53,879 bases of DNA from Candidatus Nitrotoga fabula (lineage in GTDB: Bacteria > Pseudomonadota > Gammaproteobacteria > Burkholderiales > Gallionellaceae): the NCBI RefSeq assembly GCF_905221025.1, contig NZ_CAJNBL010000009.1:1-53879 (forward strand), given 5' to 3'. Positions 40,433 to 47,800 of the stretch are shown here, one piece after another. Each line of letters starts with the position of its first letter. Positions within the stretch are counted from its first letter, which is position 1. Made by a program: the position numbers and the translations under genes. Below the pieces are notes generated by a model. The model did no database searches. It saw only the letters and a program-made list of their open reading frames with translations, and was not told the DNA's origin.

Positions 40433-41300
40433 TTATCTGCTTGACAAGCGCCGGGTGAGGAAAGCGTTCAATCGTGCAGCGAATCAATATGACGATTTTG
40501 CCGTTTTGCAGCATGAAATTTGCAGCCGGATGTTGGAACGTTTGGACTATATCAAGCAAAAACCTGTATCCGTGCTGGATGCAGGCAGTGGAACCGGCTT
40601 TGGGATGCGAGAATTGTCGCAGCGATACCCCGAGGCTCACCTGATTTCTCTCGATATGGCAATTTGCATGCTACAGGTATCGCGAAGCCGTGTAGGCTGG
40701 TGGCATAAGTTATTCGACAGGAAAAGATACAGTTATGTTTGTGCTGACGTAGAGGATTTGCCGTTAGTCAAAAACTGCATTGAATTGGTATGGTCGAACC
40801 TTGCCTTGCAATGGTGCAATGACTTATCGGCCACTTTCAGAGAGTTACATCGCGTATTGAAAGTGGACGGACTGATCATGTTCAGCACGTTCGGGCCGGA
40901 CACGCTTAAGGAATTGCGGAGTGCTTTTCAGGGAATAGATGGATACAGGCATGTCAATCGTTTCGCCGACATGCATGACATCGGCGACATGCTGAAATCC
41001 GCGGGGTTTGCCGCACCGGTGATGGACATGGAGATGATTACGCTGACTTACCATGACCTGAAAGGCGTCATGCACGATTTGCGCAGCATAGGCGCACATA
41101 ATGCCACTGCCGGTCGCGGGCTGGGTATGATGGGCAAGGATTCCTGGTTGGCATTGCAGACCAATTACGAGAAATTCCGGCAAAATGGCAAGCTTCCCGC
41201 TACTTTCGAAGTGGTCTACGGACATGCTTGGAAGCCTGAACGAAAACCGCAGGTCACTGCAGAAGGTGCGCATATTATCCGAACCCCTTTTAAACTATGA
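40425..41300 (+). CDS. bioC: malonyl-ACP O-methyltransferase
   Basis: SAM-dependent enzyme that methylates the free carboxyl of malonyl-ACP so that fatty-acid synthesis can build pimeloyl-ACP methyl ester, the substrate of BioH. The 291-aa product has VRKAFNRAANQYDDFAVLQH at the start, the SAM-binding VLDAGSGTG (50-58), LISLDMAICML, ADVEDLPLVKNCIELVWSNL and the BioC-type FSTFGPDTLKELR. It is a stand-alone form, not fused to BioH. Last of the coupled bioF-bioH-bioC block and followed by a hairpin at 41474-41502. Confidence 0.94.
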   Translation: MDDYLLDKRRVRKAFNRAANQYDDFAVLQHEICSRMLERLDYIKQKPVSVLDAGSGTGFGMRELSQRYPEAHLISLDMAICMLQVSRSRVGWWHKLFDRKRYSYVCADVEDLPLVKNCIELVWSNLALQWCNDLSATFRELHRVLKVDGLIMFSTFGPDTLKELRSAFQGIDGYRHVNRFADMHDIGDMLKSAGFAAPVMDMEMITLTYHDLKGVMHDLRSIGAHNATAGRGLGMMGKDSWLALQTNYEKFRQNGKLPATFEVVYGHAWKPERKPQVTAEGAHIIRTPFKL

Positions 41301-41689
41301 AACCTAGATGATCTGTTTACTGAGATCGGATAGTAAAAAGACACATCTCCGACGCTGGGCAAAAAAACCTGCAATACTTCGGTTGCTTCGTGTGAATGGA
41401 TCATGATATTTGGTCTATATGGTTCGTACATTTCGTGCAGTTCAAGAGAGTTTCCCTGGTATTGTTTTTACGGAAGCTGACCCTACGGAGTAGGATCAGC
41501 TTTGGTAAAAATAATATTGAAAATAAAATTCGCATATGATTGCTGAGGATGGATTTTCAACCGGTTGTGTGCGGTAATCCGGTGAGATGTTCCGGCTGGA
41601 TTTGCTTTGATTTTTCTGAAAGGCGGTGTACTGTAGTATCGGGTTGTTGGTCATTCCGGTCAGTCAATGGATAGGAGGCAGAAAGCAAC
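41301..41689. other. intergenic region with a long hairpin after bioC
   Basis: About 390 bp with no credible gene. At 41474-41502 there is an imperfect stem, AAGCTGA-C-CCTA / TAGG-A-TCAGCTT, 11 paired bases with a single mismatch and a five-nt loop, followed by a short T run. It is a likely terminator for the bio operon, though it is 175 bp after bioC. AT-rich DNA follows and a good AGGAGG ribosome site precedes the next gene. Confidence 0.5.
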
Positions 41690-42949
41690 ATGAGAATCAG
41701 GAATGCTTTTTATGCGCAGTCTGGAGGTGTAACCGCGGTGATCAATGCCTCGGCTTGTGGTGTGATCGAGACGGCGCGTGCCAACAAGGACAAAATCGGT
41801 AAAGTCTATGCAGGCCGCAACGGTATTGTTGGAGCACTCGCGGAAGATTTGATAGATACCGGAAAGGATACTGCCAAATCCATTGCCTCACTGCGTTATG
41901 CACCGTCCGGGGCATTTGGCTCCTGCCGCTTCAAGCTGAAGGGGCTGGAGGAAAACAGGTTGCAGTACGAGAGACTGGTTGAGGTTTTCAAGGCGCACAA
42001 TATTGGTTATTTTTTCTATAACGGCGGAGGTGATTCTGCCGATACCTGCCTGAAAATTTCCCAGTTGGCCAATAAAATGGGCTACCCCGTTCAGGCCATT
42101 CATATACCCAAAACGGTGGATAATGATTTGCCGGTTACGGACTGTTGCCCGGGGTTTGGTTCTGTTGCCAAATATGTTGCAGTATCGGTTCGCGAAGCCA
42201 GTTTTGATGTGGCTTCCATGGCACAGACTTCAACCCGGGTTTTCGTGATGGAAGTCATGGGCAGGCATGCGGGCTGGATTGCCGCTGCCGGTGGTCTAGC
42301 TTCGGACAAGAATTGCGAGTTGCCGATTGTGATTCTGTTTCCCGAAATTCCCTTCAGCAAAGAAAAATTTCTGGCCAAAGTGGATGCCATGGTGCAGCAG
42401 TATGGTTATTGTTCTGTTGTGGTATCCGAGGGGGTGCGGGGGGAGGATGGAAAATTTCTCTCTGACCAGGGTTTGAGGGATGCTTTTGGCCACACCCAAC
42501 TTGGTGGGGTGGCGCCCGTGATAGCGAACATGATCAAGGATGCGCTGGGTTACAAGTTTCATTGGGCGGTGGCGGATTACCTGCAACGAGCCGCGAGGCA
42601 TATTGCTTCCAGGACGGATGTGGAACAGGCCTATGCGCTCGGTAAGGCTGCCGTACAGCTGGCACTGAAGGGCGAGAATGCAGTTATGCCCGCGATTGTT
42701 CGTCTCGCGGACAAGCCTTATCAATGGAGTATTGAGGTTGCGCCACTGCAAAAGGTGGCAAATGTCGAAAAAACTATGCCGCGCAATTTTATTACCAAAG
42801 ACGGGTTTGGTATTTCCGAAAAATGTCGTGGCTATATGCTTCCCCTTATCATGGGTGAGGACTATCCGCCGTATAAAGACGGTTTGCCACAGTATGTCCG
42901 GCTTAAGAATGTGGCAGTGCCCAAAAAACTGGCTGATTTTGAAATATAA
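41690..42949 (+). CDS. pfp: pyrophosphate-dependent 6-phosphofructokinase
   Basis: Interconverts fructose 6-phosphate and fructose 1,6-bisphosphate using pyrophosphate, reversible and so usable in glycolysis and gluconeogenesis. The 419-aa product shows the PPi-type replacements: FYNGGGDSADT (D115 in place of the ATP-enzyme glycine) and PKTVDNDLP (K141 in place of glycine). VFVMEVMGRHAGWIAAAGGL carries the substrate contacts. PPi-type enzymes of this length are found in several chemolithotrophs and methylotrophs. ATG 41690 follows GGAGGC at slightly long spacing. Monocistronic with a terminator 180 bp downstream. Confidence 0.92.
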   Translation: MRIRNAFYAQSGGVTAVINASACGVIETARANKDKIGKVYAGRNGIVGALAEDLIDTGKDTAKSIASLRYAPSGAFGSCRFKLKGLEENRLQYERLVEVFKAHNIGYFFYNGGGDSADTCLKISQLANKMGYPVQAIHIPKTVDNDLPVTDCCPGFGSVAKYVAVSVREASFDVASMAQTSTRVFVMEVMGRHAGWIAAAGGLASDKNCELPIVILFPEIPFSKEKFLAKVDAMVQQYGYCSVVVSEGVRGEDGKFLSDQGLRDAFGHTQLGGVAPVIANMIKDALGYKFHWAVADYLQRAARHIASRTDVEQAYALGKAAVQLALKGENAVMPAIVRLADKPYQWSIEVAPLQKVANVEKTMPRNFITKDGFGISEKCRGYMLPLIMGEDYPPYKDGLPQYVRLKNVAVPKKLADFEI

Positions 42950-43130
42950 CGAAACAGGGGGACGTCGATACTTCCCCGGGCATCATGACCAAGGAGCATG
43001 GGAGCAACAATTTTGCTTTTTCGTGTGCATCCTGTTTGCGAGTCCAGCGGTTGATATGTCGCATATAAAATCCGGAAATGAATTCAAACCACCCCGAAAT
43101 CGGGTTGTTTTTCGGCATGGAAAGAAGGAG

Positions 43131-43166
43131 AAATCCCCATTCCATACTGGTTTGGGGATTTTTTGT
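43131..43166 (+). terminator. Rho-independent terminator after the phosphofructokinase gene
   Basis: AAATCCCCA / TGGGGATTT, a 9-bp stem with a 13-nt loop and a run of T residues. The 180 bp between the stop codon and this site hold no clear gene. Confidence 0.75.
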
Positions 43167-43312
43167 TTGTAAATGGCTGTCCGCGTAAAAGTCTTAAAGT
43201 TGTGTAAAATCATATATTTGTTATGAAATTCCAGAATGTCAGGAAGAAACAAGGTCGAAAAATAGATGAGTTCTATTCTTATCGGTCTGTAGGGTAGAAA
43301 TGGACAAGGTAT

Positions 43313-43345
43313 AGATAAAAATAAAGCCAACTGGTTAGGTTGGCT
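43313..43345 (-). terminator. leftward terminator-like hairpin beyond the IS3-type scar
   Basis: On the minus strand AGCCAAC / GTTGGCT with a seven-nt loop, followed by TTATTTTTAT. It would end transcripts coming leftward from the AAA-type ATPase gene after they pass the IS scar. Confidence 0.55.
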
Positions 43346-43392
43346 CATTGTTGCTGTTTGTAAGGCTGAATTGTTCGTTGTAGAAGATTGTT

Positions 43393-43643
43393 TTGAAATC
43401 CAAGGGGGCTTGGGCCAGTCGCAAGGTCTTGACCGCCAAGGTGTTTGTCGATGCCGTAAAAAATCAGGGTTGCCAGTTGAGTATGGGTGGAAGGGGTGCT
43501 TGGCGAGATAATATTTTCGTCGAGCTCAAGTACGGCGGGTTTATCTACAAGCGTATAATTCCGTTGCACAAGCCAGAGCCTCGATTCTGGATTACTTCGA
43601 CTGGTATAACCACGATCGATCCTATTCCAGCTTGAACCGATAA
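43393..43643 (+). pseudogene. IS3-family transposase C-terminal scar, frameshifted
   Basis: Frame one gives FVDAVKNQGCQLSMGGRGAW then RDNIFVE, the end of the rve integrase core; a deletion near 43525 removes the family segment that reads roughly RLWRSVKYEE. The sequence then continues in another frame as VYLQAYNSVAQARASILDYF and DWYNHDRSYSSLNR, ending at TAA 43641-43643. This is the DDE-domain tail of an IS3-group OrfB. The upstream two-thirds of the element are absent, and no intact inverted repeats are seen. It marks the left border of the AT-rich patch holding the ATPase gene. Confidence 0.82.
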
Positions 43644-43742
43644 AAGTCTCATCAAATTTATACCGATTTGTTACCATCAGTCAAAAAGGCATGGATGCTA
43701 TCGCATCCTACCCTCCTGACCAGCATTACTCAAAATTGCACT

Positions 43743-45074
43743 TCATTCCTGAATTCGCCTAGCAAATTCTCTAGCAAATTTCTCTAGAAATTCAGAAAAT
43801 GCTGCTTTATCGTAAATATTAGACTGATTTTTATTGCCCGAGGAGTGTCCATTTTTGTGAAAATGAGCTAAGGCAAATGCCCTATAGATTGGATCAGAGA
43901 AAGAGTACAACCCTGAAGTCTGATCAAACCGTGTAATAGCTCCATACTCGTCAGTCGTTAATTTTTGAAGTGTACCTTTTAGGCTATTTTCAGGGTAATT
44001 CGATACTTTTTTTCTAATTTTTGTTAAAAGACTTGTTCTGGCGGACCCTCGTTCCCCAAATGAGCATAACGCTTCTAATGCTAAACTGACATGATTATGT
44101 TTTGTTTTTCTGCGCTCTTTGAGTGCTTTATCAAAAGCACTTCTAATACTATCCGAGGCATCTGCAACATAATGATTGAGTGCTGTTTCAAAGTGCGTTT
44201 TGTTTAGCTCTAGCTTTTTGTCAGAGGTTTCATTTATTTCTGCTGCTTGGCACATGTAAAAGCAAATGTGATGACACATAGATGCCAACCCATTAGAGTA
44301 TCGAGCAATAAGTGATTTTAAATCTTCTCCAAAGGAAATGTTTAGAGCTTCTTCACCTTTGCTTACAATATTTTCTATTTCTTTTTCCGACATTAAGTCC
44401 ACATGAATTTCTGCAACGCGATTTCGCATTTCAGGGTCATACTCAATTACTTGTCTTGCGGTATCTACTGCCCCAAGCGCGACAATTTTCAAGGCGTCAT
44501 ATTCATCAGACATATCCATGAAAACTTTCATTAGTTGAGCTAACTGTGGTTTTTCTGAATTATCAACCTTATGGAAATCTTCTATGATCCAGCAGCAATT
44601 TGCTGCTCCCAATAAGCGGCCAAGAAATTGGGGGGTTAATTGTGGAGGAAGTATTCGTTGTTCTTTGCTTGTATGTTCAGTTGTTTCAGACGATTTTAGT
44701 TTGCTACTAATGGCCAAATATGTTGCCGCCAAGTCAGTGGATACAGCCGTCTGAGAAGCTATTGTGCGCTCTGATATATAGTACGTAGCTAATTGATCAA
44801 ATGCATTAAGAATAATTTGATTAAATGTCATACCCTTCATGCAGTGGGACGTAATATGTGCCTCATAAAGCTGGTTAAGCTTATTGAGCAATAAAGTGGT
44901 TTTCGCAGAGCCAGAATGGCCATAAACAATTATCTGTTTTCCTGGCATCTGAAGAGCATTTACTAACCTATCGTTAATCAATTCCCTATCTATAAATGTA
45001 ATTCGAGCGGGTTTTGTTGGTGTAAAAACATCTTTAACTAGGTAATTATTCATTTGGTTACTTATTTTTATCAT
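43743..45074 (-). CDS. lone AAA-type/STAND-like ATPase of unrecognised family
   Basis: A 443-aa product without signal peptide. The N-terminal region FIDRELINDRLVNALQMPGK leads into Walker A GHSGSAKTT (52-60); Walker B is CCWIIEDFHKV (161-170, with D166) and a sensor-like strand LKIVALGAVDTAR follows near 196. The C-terminal half is helical, with a possible winged-helix (SARTSLLTKIRKKVSNYPEN). The layout resembles Orc1/Cdc6- or TniB-like switch ATPases. The gene is visibly more AT-rich than its neighbours, lies alone beside an IS3-type scar, and is bracketed by core genes (pfp and folD), all signs of horizontal arrival. A second in-frame ATG at residue 8 is possible. Function unknown; a defence role is a guess. 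Confidence 0.8.
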   Translation of the reverse strand: MIKISNQMNNYLVKDVFTPTKPARITFIDRELINDRLVNALQMPGKQIIVYGHSGSAKTTLLLNKLNQLYEAHITSHCMKGMTFNQIILNAFDQLATYYISERTIASQTAVSTDLAATYLAISSKLKSSETTEHTSKEQRILPPQLTPQFLGRLLGAANCCWIIEDFHKVDNSEKPQLAQLMKVFMDMSDEYDALKIVALGAVDTARQVIEYDPEMRNRVAEIHVDLMSEKEIENIVSKGEEALNISFGEDLKSLIARYSNGLASMCHHICFYMCQAAEINETSDKKLELNKTHFETALNHYVADASDSIRSAFDKALKERRKTKHNHVSLALEALCSFGERGSARTSLLTKIRKKVSNYPENSLKGTLQKLTTDEYGAITRFDQTSGLYSFSDPIYRAFALAHFHKNGHSSGNKNQSNIYDKAAFSEFLEKFAREFARRIQE

Positions 45075-45076
45075 GA

Positions 45077-45113
45077 GAAAGTTTTTTACTTTCCCCGTTC
45101 AAGTAATACGGGG
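45077..45113 (-). promoter_or_regulatory. paired hairpins directly before the ATPase start codon
   Basis: GAAAGT (45077-45082) and ACTTTC (45088-45093) form a 6-bp stem only two bases from the ATG; CCCCG (45093-45097) and CGGGG (45109-45113) form a second stem. Either could hide the initiation region. No ordinary ribosome site is visible, so translation may be poor or regulated. Confidence 0.35.
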
Positions 45114-45472
45114 GCTGTAAATGTATCAATTGTTAAATGTAGCACCTGTTCGACGGTTCAAGGGGCTCGTTGCATTTTCTCCCGCTTTGGCAGGATTGAT
45201 GTCGTATTCCTTCTCTTGATTTATTTCGCGCTTGTCTTTGAAGCGCTTAAATTGTGTAAACCGGCCCTGGCCAAAATCATGAATAACGTGGCGTTGATGA
45301 TTGTGTCATGGTTAGGATTTTAGTCGGGACAGGAGAATCTCCAGGAAATTTTTTCTGTGTATGAAATGTTACAATGTCTTCGGTCTGTAAAATCAATTTT
45401 TTTCAAACACCATGACGGGGCTGCTGCTAATGCAAACGCAGGGGCGCCCGTGATCAATCTCAAGGAAGATAC
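45114..45472. other. intergenic region between the ATPase gene and folD
   Basis: About 360 bp with no convincing gene. A GCGCTT/AAGCGC hairpin lies at 45228-45246. The first half resembles the AT-rich ATPase patch and the second half the core chromosome, so the right border of the inserted patch probably lies here, but I see no direct repeat or IS end that fixes it. An AAGGAAG ribosome site precedes folD. Confidence 0.35.
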
Positions 45473-46330
45473 ATGACAGCCCGCATCATTGATGGAAAAG
45501 CGATTTCCCAGGAACTGCGTGCCGCGTGGAAGGTGCGTGTGAACGAAATCAAGGCGCGTGGCGTTACCCCGGGTCTTGCGGTCATCATTGTCGGTGAGGA
45601 CCCCGCGTCCAGGGTATATGTGGGCAACAAGGTGAAAGCCTGTGCCGAAGCCGGGATATATTCAGAGCATATCGCATTGCCTGCTGATACTCCGGAATCA
45701 GTCCTGTTGGCAAGAATTGCGGATTTAAATGCAAACCCTGCGATCCATGGGGTGCTGGTTCAGCTTCCGCTGCCTCGTCACATCGATAGCAACCAGGTGC
45801 TGGAAGCCATCCGCCCGGACAAGGATGTGGATGGTTTTCACCCGATGAATGTCGGGGCGCTGGTTACGGGTAATACTGCATTTCCGCCCTGTACCCCATC
45901 TGGTACAATGAAACTGCTGGAGAAAATGGGTATTGAAATCGAAGGCAGGCATGCGGTAGTGGTTGGTCGCAGCAATATCGTCGGAAAGCCCATGGCGCTG
46001 ATGTTGCTGCACAAAAATGCAACGGTTACGATTTGCACATCCAGAACCGTTAATCTCGCCAAATATACCCGGGATGCAGATATTCTGGTGGTTGCTACCG
46101 GAAAACCCGGGATGATTACAGGCGATATGATCAAGCCCGGTGCAACGGTGATAGACATTGGAATTAACCGGATGCCGGACGGGAAGTTGACGGGTGACGT
46201 TGAATTTGAAAGTGTAAAAGAAGTGGCGGGCTACATTACTCCGGTGCCTGGCGGTGTTGGGCCAATGACGATTACCATGCTGATTGAAAATACCATACAG
46301 GCTGCAGAACGGGCAATAATTCGAAATTAA
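45473..46330 (+). CDS. folD: methylenetetrahydrofolate dehydrogenase/cyclohydrolase
   Basis: Bifunctional enzyme that oxidises 5,10-methylene-THF to methenyl-THF with NADP and hydrolyses it to 10-formyl-THF. The 285-aa product has [18 protein letters not shown] (catalytic Lys), [23 protein letters not shown], the NADP-binding [14 protein letters not shown] and [20 protein letters not shown]. Length is standard. It connects to the folate use by thyA, folA and purine synthesis. The ribosome site AAGGAAG is good. An FKBP gene follows 56 bp later on the same strand. Confidence 0.97.
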   Translation: MTARIIDGKAISQELRAAWKVRVNEIKARGVTPGLAVIIVGEDPASRVYVGNKVKACAEAGIYSEHIALPADTPESVLLARIADLNANPAIHGVLVQLPLPRHIDSNQVLEAIRPDKDVDGFHPMNVGALVTGNTAFPPCTPSGTMKLLEKMGIEIEGRHAVVVGRSNIVGKPMALMLLHKNATVTICTSRTVNLAKYTRDADILVVATGKPGMITGDMIKPGATVIDIGINRMPDGKLTGDVEFESVKEVAGYITPVPGGVGPMTITMLIENTIQAAERAIIRN

Positions 46331-46386
46331 TCGTCATCCCGAACCAATGGAAATGACAATTTATAAATCAACTCTCAAGGAATGAA

Positions 46387-46746
46387 ATGACTACAGTTAC
46401 TACCCCTTCCGGATTGCAATACGAAGACTTAGTTGTTGGCACCGGGGGCGCCGTCGCACAAAGCGGGCACACGGTTACCGTACATTACACCGGCTGGCTT
46501 ACTGATGGGACAAAATTCGATTCCAGTAAAGACAGAAACAATCCATTTCAATTTACTCTGGGCGCGAGAGAAGTCATCGCCGGCTGGGATGAGGGTGTGC
46601 AGGGTATGCAGGTAGGTGGCGTGCGCAAACTGACGATTCCTTCATCGCTGGGTTATGGACCGCGTGGCGCAGGTCGCGTTATTCCGCCAAATGCAACGCT
46701 GGTTTTTGAGGTTGAATTGCTGGAAGCGTTGTATGCCCGTGGTTAA
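46387..46746 (+). CDS. FKBP-type peptidyl-prolyl cis-trans isomerase
   Basis: A 119-aa single-domain FKBP without signal peptide, hence cytoplasmic. It has the hallmark [56 protein letters not shown] and a final [15 protein letters not shown] strand, all residues of the hydrophobic active site. It accelerates proline isomerisation during folding. Located 56 bp after folD; co-transcription is likely. Nothing unusual in length or sequence. Confidence 0.95.
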   Translation: MTTVTTPSGLQYEDLVVGTGGAVAQSGHTVTVHYTGWLTDGTKFDSSKDRNNPFQFTLGAREVIAGWDEGVQGMQVGGVRKLTIPSSLGYGPRGAGRVIPPNATLVFEVELLEALYARG

Positions 46747-47131
46747 GGGCGTGGGGCAGTTTACCGGGCGGACACAGCGTGGCTCGCCGGGATTTGGAAT
46801 TTAGAAGTAACCCTGCTGTACGGTTGGGCGGATTTTTTGTTTAAGCATGTGTCCTTGGGATTGAAGCCCTGGTGGAGGGGGTAGCTTGTGTACCTTCATC
46901 AGGCCTTTGCCTGCGTAATGGGGTGTAATGGGTTTATCAGCTGCACCCTGTAAATCAGTAATGGGTGCCTGTATGTTACCCATCGGCTTGCATTGCGGAT
47001 TGTATTGAATGTTCCCTGTTCCCGGCATTGCTGTAATGCAGGCAGGTCGGGGGGCTTTTGGCCTGTTCACTTGGTCTTAGCGGTACAACTGGAATGCGTT
47101 CAATGATTCCTGCCTTTCCGGATCAAAAAAT
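46747..47131. other. intergenic region after the FKBP gene
   Basis: About 385 bp. A minus-strand open frame at 46801-47070 (GTG start, no ribosome site, Pro/Gln-rich product) is possible but unsupported. I see no terminator, tRNA or repeat. Confidence 0.35.
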
Positions 47132-47794
47132 ATGTGCCAGTTTTCAAGTGCTGCTGTGATCGCCCTTCACGATGATTATCTGAAGAATCTGTCCGGACAT
47201 ATATCACAGGACCCGGATATCAGCCTTCAATCCGGACTGTGGCAATGTGTGACCAGAAACCATCGTAATAATTGCCTTTTGTGGGAACAGGAAGATTTGG
47301 CTCGCCGCACCTTGTCCAGCGACCCGGAAATTGCTGCCAATAAGCGTGCGATTGATCGGTACAATCAGGCACGGAATGATGCCATTGAAAGTATCGATGA
47401 GCACTTGTTAATTTTTTTGGGGCTGGTGAATGCAGATTCTGCACGTCAGGATGCACCTGTTATCCAGATCGGGCAAAAAGCACGCTTGAACAGTGAGACC
47501 GCTGGCAGCATGGTGGATCGGTTGTCGATTCTTGCATTGAAGATACGTGCGATGGGTCAGCAGGTGGTGCGTGCGGATGTGGAGGAAGCGCATCGGGTAA
47601 CTTGCCATGGGAAACTGCAACGTTTGAATGAGCAGCGTCATGATTTGGCTGCCTGCCTTGACGAGTTGATGGCGGACACCCGGGAGGGTCGTGCATATTT
47701 CAAGATTTATCGCCAGTTCAAGATGTACAACGATCCAGAGTTGAACCCTGTACTGGTGGCAGAGAAGAATTTGCGGCGTTTCCAGGCCAAGTAG
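47132..47794 (+). CDS. DUF4254 protein
   Basis: A 220-aa cytoplasmic protein with the DUF4254 pattern: an N-terminal NHRNNCLLWEQEDLARR motif, RAIDRYNQARNDAIESIDEH, ETAGSMVDRLSILALKIRAM and a long helical C-terminus (RVTCHGKLQRLNEQRHDLAA ... YFKIYRQFKMYNDPELNP). I recall DUF4254 genes near glycosyltransferases and surface-polysaccharide genes; here it is convergent, with 6 bp between stop codons, with a multidomain glycosyltransferase gene. Its biochemical function is unknown. Start codon ATG 47132 (MCQFSSAAVIALHDDYLKNL). Confidence 0.88.
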   Translation: MCQFSSAAVIALHDDYLKNLSGHISQDPDISLQSGLWQCVTRNHRNNCLLWEQEDLARRTLSSDPEIAANKRAIDRYNQARNDAIESIDEHLLIFLGLVNADSARQDAPVIQIGQKARLNSETAGSMVDRLSILALKIRAMGQQVVRADVEEAHRVTCHGKLQRLNEQRHDLAACLDELMADTREGRAYFKIYRQFKMYNDPELNPVLVAEKNLRRFQAK

Positions 47795-47800
47795 AGGGAC

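Noticed and set aside
45054-45323. Plus-strand 89-codon frame overlapping the start of the ATPase gene
   Set aside because: Overlaps the ATPase start region and has no ribosome site; its hydrophobic stretch is not enough to support a gene.
46801-47070. Minus-strand 89-codon frame after the FKBP gene
   Set aside because: GTG start without a ribosome site, no recognisable domain, odd Pro/Gln-rich composition.
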